Positions 59,608 to 64,000 of a stretch of 64,000 nucleotides of DNA are shown piece by piece. How positions within the stretch are numbered: the first letter of the stretch is position 1; the number at the start of each line of letters is the position of its first letter. Origin of the DNA: Paenibacillus hamazuiensis (GTDB lineage: Bacteria; Bacillota; Bacilli; Paenibacillales; NBRC-103111); NCBI RefSeq assembly GCF_023276405.1, contig NZ_JALRMO010000001.1, forward strand, positions 2,914,001 to 2,978,000, given 5' to 3'. Made by a program: the position numbers and the translations under genes. Below the pieces are notes generated by a model, which saw only the letters and a program-made list of their open reading frames with translations, had not been told where the DNA came from and did no database searches.

Positions 59608-60933
59608 TTATTTCCCGGTCAGCTCATAATACTGGCGAAGCTCCTTTTCCATCGACTCCAGCGCTTCCCGGGCGGTGACGCCTCCGGAAATGAGCCGTTC
59701 GGCCGCCTGGAAAAAAGGCTCCTGCAGCGCCGGAGGAAGCGTGTTATCATACGGCACGAATGTCGCCTTGGACGCCTCCAGCAAATCGACGATTTGCTTG
59801 TACACCGGCCCGGTCCGGGCATAATCGACATCGATTTTCATCGACGGAAGGCGCGACGACTCATAGACGATGCGCCGCTGCACGTCCGGGGAGTAAATCG
59901 CCTTCAGCAGCTCCAGCGCCGCCTTTTTCCGTTCCCCTTCCAGATTGGCGGAAAGACCGATGCCGAACGTGTAGCCGCTGGCAAGCCCCTGCGAAGAATC
60001 TTTGGCCGGCTGCGCCAGCTCCGGAAAGTTGAACACCCCCACATTCTCCGCAAAGCCGTTTCTGGCACCGTCGCCCTGAAACAAATTCAGTTCCCAGCTC
60101 CCGTTCAAAAACATCCCGGCCTTCCCGTCCATGAACAAATTTTCCGCATACGCGATGCTGCGGCTTTCCGACTGGTCGGGAAACGGATTCAGCCGGGCAA
60201 ATTCGGCAAAACGTTCGGTCGCCCGCTCGTATTCGCCGCTTAAGAAGCTGCCGCTTCCTTTCACGATACGGTCGATCGCTCCCGAGCCGGCATACCGCTG
60301 CAAAAAGTAATGGTAGTGCATGGCGCCCGGCCAACGTTCCTCGTTTCCCATCGCGAAAGGCACGATGCCCGCCGCCTTCAGCTTCCCGATCGTATCGACA
60401 AGCTGCATCCAATCGGTCGGCACGGTCAGCCCGAGGTTCGCGAATATTCGCTTGTTGTAATACACCGGCTCGGCGAAGCCTTCGATCGGCAGTCCGTAAA
60501 CGCCTTGGCCGAATGTCCACAGACTGAGGTCGTGAAAGCTGTTTTCCATCCCGTTTTCCTGCAAAAATCCGGACAAATCGAGCAGCCGCCCTGCGCGTAC
60601 GTACGGCTCGATCTCGGCGCCTCCGAACAAGGCGAACAAATCCGGCGGGTTGCCCGTCACCATCTCGCTCTTCAGTCTCATCTCACGATGGATCGTCTGG
60701 TGCAGCCCTTCGAAATCGACCCGCACGTTCGGATGCTCCGCCTCGAACTGCTTGATCACATCCCAGACGATGCGCTGCATTTTCAAATTATGCTCCTGTA
60801 TCCATACATGGCGAAAGCTGAGCTTGATCTTCTCCTGCGGCGGATCCGCCGCTTTCGGCGAACAGCCGGAAGACGCTCCCAACATAGCCGCTGCCGCAAA
60901 GGTCAGCAGGCTCTTATGCAGCCGCCCGCTCAT
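59608..60933 (-). CDS. ABC sugar transporter solute-binding lipoprotein
   Basis: A 441-residue family-1 solute-binding lipoprotein. The lipobox is S-S-G-C with Cys24. Segments such as FEAEHPNVRVDFEGLHQTIH, FMDGKAGMFLNGSWELN and the C-terminal GGVTAREALESMEKEL are characteristic of sugar-binding members. ATG 60933 overlaps the kinase stop by 4 bp. Its placement between kinase and regulator genes differs from the first operon (1-8 kb), where it follows the regulator. It serves the permeases at 62844-64000. Confidence 0.92.
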   Translation of the reverse strand: MSGRLHKSLLTFAAAAMLGASSGCSPKAADPPQEKIKLSFRHVWIQEHNLKMQRIVWDVIKQFEAEHPNVRVDFEGLHQTIHREMRLKSEMVTGNPPDLFALFGGAEIEPYVRAGRLLDLSGFLQENGMENSFHDLSLWTFGQGVYGLPIEGFAEPVYYNKRIFANLGLTVPTDWMQLVDTIGKLKAAGIVPFAMGNEERWPGAMHYHYFLQRYAGSGAIDRIVKGSGSFLSGEYERATERFAEFARLNPFPDQSESRSIAYAENLFMDGKAGMFLNGSWELNLFQGDGARNGFAENVGVFNFPELAQPAKDSSQGLASGYTFGIGLSANLEGERKKAALELLKAIYSPDVQRRIVYESSRLPSMKIDVDYARTGPVYKQIVDLLEASKATFVPYDNTLPPALQEPFFQAAERLISGGVTAREALESMEKELRQYYELTGK

Positions 60934-62696
60934 ATCGCCGCCCCCTTTATGACTGCGTCCATGCGAGGAATTCGAATGCGCACGATCGTTCCCTCACCCG
61001 CCGCCGAACAAACCATGATGCCGTATTTGCCGCCGAAGCGGATGCGCAGCCGGTCATGCACGTTTCTCATCCCTACACCCCGATGCTTCGATTTGCTCAT
61101 GCCGTCGGTTTTCTCCACAAACAGCCGCTCGAGGCGATCGGGATCGATGCCTTGGCCGTTGTCCGCCACTTCCACGACGAGGTCGTCCCCCGCCTCGATC
61201 ACCCGGATGCGGATTATGCCTTGACCTTCCATCTGCTCGATCCCGTGATACAGCGCGTTTTCAACGATCGGCTGCACGATCAGCTTGAGCGTCAAATGCC
61301 GCTTCCACCGCTCGGGCACATCGATCTCGTACAGCAGCTTGTCGCCGAACCGGCATGTCTGAATGAACAGGTAGTGCCGGACATGCTCGAGTTCGGTCGC
61401 GATCGGCACAAGCTCCTGCGTCTCGCTGATGCTGATGCGCAGCAGCTTGCCGAGGGAGATGACAAGCCGGCTGATCTCCTTGTTGCCCTGCAGCACAGCC
61501 ATCGAATTGATCGTCTCCAGCGAGTTGTAAATGAAATGGGGATTGATTTGCGCGACGAGCGCCTGCATCTGCGCTTCGTTTTTGCGCTGCTGCTCTTCCT
61601 CCACGCGCCGGATCAGCTCCTGAATTTGCCCGCTCATCCGGTTGAAACCTCGGACGAGCAGCCCGGATTCGTCCCGGTACATCTCGCGGTGCGCCGCTAT
61701 TTCCGTAAATTGGCCGGACTCCGCCAGCTTCAGCGCCCTCACGACGGAAACGATCGAGCGCACCAGCTTGCGTGTGAACAGCATGTCGAACAGCAGCACG
61801 CTGAGCAGCGTGAAGGCAAGCAGCCCGAGCGCCAAATTGCGGATGCCGGCTGTATCGGCATACATTTTGCTCAAAGGGGTCAAAGCGACCAGGTACCAGC
61901 CCTCGATTTGCGACGGGTAATAGGTGATGAACGTTTTCTCCCCTTCATATTGATCCGTGTAAGCATGCCGCTCGCCGTTTTTATTCAGGAAAGGGAAGAT
62001 CATGCGCTCGCCGAGGTGTTTGCCGGATTTGCTGAAAATGACCGTCCCGTCCCGGTTGACGATCATCATTTCCCCTTCCTTCAAGGTGCTCGCTTCCCAT
62101 AAAATATGCTCGATGGCGTCCGTTTTCACAGTCAGCACAAGCGTCCCGATATCCTCCAGCGAATTGTAGTCCTTGACCGTTCGCACGTGGGTTAGCTGCT
62201 GGCCCGGCATCGCCGCATTTTCGAACGGACCGAGCCATAGCGGCCGGCCTTTCAAAGCGATCATTCGCGGAAACCACGGCTCCTGCTTGAGCCTGCTCAG
62301 CGATACGGAGGGCACGGGGCCGGTGGAATGCACCAGGTCGTTTTGATCGTACAGCGAAAGCGATATGATTTTCGGATGGGAGAGCAGCAAATTGTTCAGC
62401 TCCGTCGCGAGCTGCCGGCCTGCCGGTCCTTCCCCGAACCGGAAATCCGCGGCATGCTTCAATTTCAAAAACTGCTGCACGACCGGCTGAGTAATGCTCA
62501 GATCGGATACGCCGTTCATTTCGCCCAAGGCGTATTGCATTTTGCGGTCCGTTTCCAGCAAGCTGCTTGCATAGAAATGTTCGGTCTGCTCGCCGATCGC
62601 CCCCGTAAACAGCCGGAACGTCACGACGCCCATCAGCAGAACGGGGACAAACACGAGCAGGATCACACCAAGCATAATTTTATGGCGCAGCGACAT
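60930..62696 (-). CDS. YesM-type sensor histidine kinase
   Basis: A 588-residue membrane kinase. The first membrane segment is at residues 8-28 (MLGVILLVFVPVLLMGVVTF), an extracellular Cache-like sensor runs to about 280, and a second segment is near 287-308. HAMP follows. The phospho-acceptor is His387 (QINPHFIYN), the N box has Asn480 (QPIVENALYHG), and the G box is ADNGQGID. ATG 62696 is chosen because CGGAGG precedes it. It is the cognate kinase of the regulator at 57911-59554. Confidence 0.94.
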   Translation of the reverse strand: MSLRHKIMLGVILLVFVPVLLMGVVTFRLFTGAIGEQTEHFYASSLLETDRKMQYALGEMNGVSDLSITQPVVQQFLKLKHAADFRFGEGPAGRQLATELNNLLLSHPKIISLSLYDQNDLVHSTGPVPSVSLSRLKQEPWFPRMIALKGRPLWLGPFENAAMPGQQLTHVRTVKDYNSLEDIGTLVLTVKTDAIEHILWEASTLKEGEMMIVNRDGTVIFSKSGKHLGERMIFPFLNKNGERHAYTDQYEGEKTFITYYPSQIEGWYLVALTPLSKMYADTAGIRNLALGLLAFTLLSVLLFDMLFTRKLVRSIVSVVRALKLAESGQFTEIAAHREMYRDESGLLVRGFNRMSGQIQELIRRVEEEQQRKNEAQMQALVAQINPHFIYNSLETINSMAVLQGNKEISRLVISLGKLLRISISETQELVPIATELEHVRHYLFIQTCRFGDKLLYEIDVPERWKRHLTLKLIVQPIVENALYHGIEQMEGQGIIRIRVIEAGDDLVVEVADNGQGIDPDRLERLFVEKTDGMSKSKHRGVGMRNVHDRLRIRFGGKYGIMVCSAAGEGTIVRIRIPRMDAVIKGAAI

Positions 62697-62843
62697 GGTT
62701 GGCCTCCGGCGGAAAAGTAACGCTAAAAAGACGGGGGATGCCTGCGGCTCCCCCTTTCTCCTTTGCTCCCTTTCCAAAACATTATTCTACTTTTAAAATT
62801 CTCACCCCGGACAATTTTTTCCTGCTTACCCATGGGTCAGGCG

Positions 62844-63686
62844 TCAACTTTTGACGGCTCCCGACGTAAGTCCGGAGATGAACCAGCGGCTAAACAGTGC
62901 AAAGACAACGAGCAGCGGCAGCGTAGCGAAAAAAGTCGCGGCCATGATCATGCCGTAATCGATCGAATCGTTGCGGGAAAACAGCTGCTGCAGCGCGATT
63001 TGAATCGTGAAGTTTTCGTTGTTTTTCAGCACGACGAGCGGCCAAAAAAAGTCGTTCCACGTGTTCAAAAACGTGAAGATGCCGAGCGTGGCGAGGGCCG
63101 GCACAATAATCGGCAGCACGATCCGCACGAACGTGTAGAAATAACCGCAGCCGTCGATCCGGCTCGCCTCGATCAGCTCCTGATGGATGCTCGCCCCGAT
63201 ATACTGCCGCATCCAGAAAATGCCGAACGCCGACACCATCCCCGGCACGATGATCGCCTTATACGAGTCGATCCACGACAGCTTGCTCATCAAAATGTAG
63301 TTGGGCAGCACGCTGAGCTGCTGCGGAACGAGCAGCGTACCGAGCACAAGCAGGAAAAGCCATTTTTTTCCCGGAAAATCGAATTTGGCGAACGCGTAGC
63401 CGGCCAGCGAACAAAAAAACAGCACCGACGCCGTCGTCGAAGCGGAAACGACCGCCGAGTTCCACAGCGCCCGGAAAAAGATGATCCGCTCCAGCGCATG
63501 CGACATATTCGCGATCAGCTCAGGGCCCGGCAGAATCGCCGGCGGCATTTCGTAAACGGCATCCCTCGTCCGCGTCGCGATGACCAGCATCCAATAAAAC
63601 GGATATGCCGACAAAGCGGCTCCCGCAATCAGCACGACATAAATCAGCGTGCGGGCAAGGAAGCCGTGTTTTTCCCCTACAGGCAT
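62844..63686 (-). CDS. ABC sugar transporter permease (MalG type)
   Basis: A 280-residue permease with six membrane segments. The first is TLIYVVLIAGAALSAYPFYW; the EAA loop is ELIEASRIDGCGY with LPIIVPA after it; and the end is RWFISGLTSGAVKS. ATG 63686 overlaps the stop of the preceding permease (TAATG) behind GGGAGGAG. It pairs with the MalF-type permease that runs off the right edge. No ATPase is in view. Confidence 0.94.
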   Translation of the reverse strand: MPVGEKHGFLARTLIYVVLIAGAALSAYPFYWMLVIATRTRDAVYEMPPAILPGPELIANMSHALERIIFFRALWNSAVVSASTTASVLFFCSLAGYAFAKFDFPGKKWLFLLVLGTLLVPQQLSVLPNYILMSKLSWIDSYKAIIVPGMVSAFGIFWMRQYIGASIHQELIEASRIDGCGYFYTFVRIVLPIIVPALATLGIFTFLNTWNDFFWPLVVLKNNENFTIQIALQQLFSRNDSIDYGMIMAATFFATLPLLVVFALFSRWFISGLTSGAVKS

Positions 63687-64000
63687 TACGCTTCTCCTCC
63701 CATCCGGCGCGACACCCACGTATTCAGCAGCGAGAACATGATCGTAAAGACGAACAAGATGACCGCCGTAGCGGCCGCCGTGCCGAAGAACGAGTTTTTG
63801 AACGCCTCCGAATACAAATAGATGACCATTGTGACGCCTTCCTCACGGGTCGAGCCTGTGCCGCCCTGGCTCAGGAACACGTACGGCTCGGTGAACAGCT
63901 GCATGCTGCCGATCGTCGAGATGAGCGTCGTAAACAAAATAAACGGCTTCAGCAAAGGCACCGTAATGTGCAGGAACAGCTGGCGGCGGTTCGCCCCGTC
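63686..64000 (-). CDS. ABC sugar transporter permease (MalF type), C-terminal part
   Basis: The C-terminal 104 residues of a MalF/UgpA-type permease whose N-terminus lies beyond the right edge. The visible part opens inside the EAA loop (DGANRRQLFLHITVPLL) and contains the last two membrane segments (FILFTTLISTIGSMQLF and ATAVILFVFTIMFSLLNTW). The reading frame stays open to base 64000. Its stop overlaps the MalG-type start, so the two are coupled. Confidence 0.9.
   Translation of the reverse strand, partial: DGANRRQLFLHITVPLLKPFILFTTLISTIGSMQLFTEPYVFLSQGGTGSTREEGVTMVIYLYSEAFKNSFFGTAAATAVILFVFTIMFSLLNTWVSRRMGGEA

Overview
The window is about 55% G+C, with strong AGGAGG-type ribosome binding sites, lipobox-type solute-binding lipoproteins, a Spo0E-like sporulation regulator, YheC/YheD spore-coat ATP-grasp genes and many YesM/YesN two-component pairs. 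Together these point to a spore-forming member of the Paenibacillaceae (Paenibacillus or Cohnella type). Most of it is carbohydrate-scavenging DNA, arranged as minus-strand operons.

Layout. 1-8.0 kb: an operon with two ABC permeases, a YesM kinase, a YesN regulator, a solute-binding lipoprotein and two sulfatases (the last runs off the left edge), which fits uptake and desulfation of a sulfated glycan or glycoside. 8.0-8.6 kb: a Spo0E-like gene behind what reads as a complete cyclic-di-GMP-I (GEMM) riboswitch. 8.6-11.5 kb: an NHL-propeller gene and an AraC regulator, divergent from a phytanoyl-CoA-dioxygenase-like gene. 11.6-19.6 kb: a family-5 (Dpp/Opp-type) ABC operon with two small membrane proteins and a sugar isomerase at its end. 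19.74-21.37 kb: an IS110-family element with a candidate bridge RNA and a frameshifted transposase, inserted in a palindrome-rich intergenic region. 21.8-28.0 kb: DUF2809, DeoR regulator, GH29 fucosidase, Ldh-family dehydrogenase, acetyltransferase, CbiZ and SDR. 28.2-37.1 kb: a LplB/LplC/lipoprotein operon with a GH3 hexosaminidase and an isomerase, controlled by a membrane-bound AraC protein; a ~217-bp near-perfect palindrome separates permease and binding protein.

37.3-45.2 kb holds small hypotheticals, a degenerate kinase-like protein, membrane proteins, an MFS exporter and a large WG-repeat protein. 45.2-50.5 kb: LarA-like racemase with a beta-hydroxyacid dehydrogenase, a HAD-phosphatase remnant, YheC/D-panD, and a threonine-synthase-like enzyme. 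50.6-53.5 kb: isomerase and Gfo/Idh/MocA oxidoreductase facing an AraC regulator. 53.6-57.9 kb: a stand-alone ATP-dependent DNA ligase, an isomerase, a TPP-riboswitch-controlled thiM with a PIG-L deacetylase, and a VOC protein. 57.9-64.0 kb: a second complete YesM/YesN/lipoprotein/permease operon running off the right edge.

The observations I rate highest are the c-di-GMP riboswitch joined to a Spo0E-like gene, the structured leader of the IS110 transposase with 10-nt matches to both element ends, the paired 21-bp direct repeats at two promoters of the sulfatase operon, and the long palindrome inside the Lpl operon. All calls are from reading the sequence; no database search was run.
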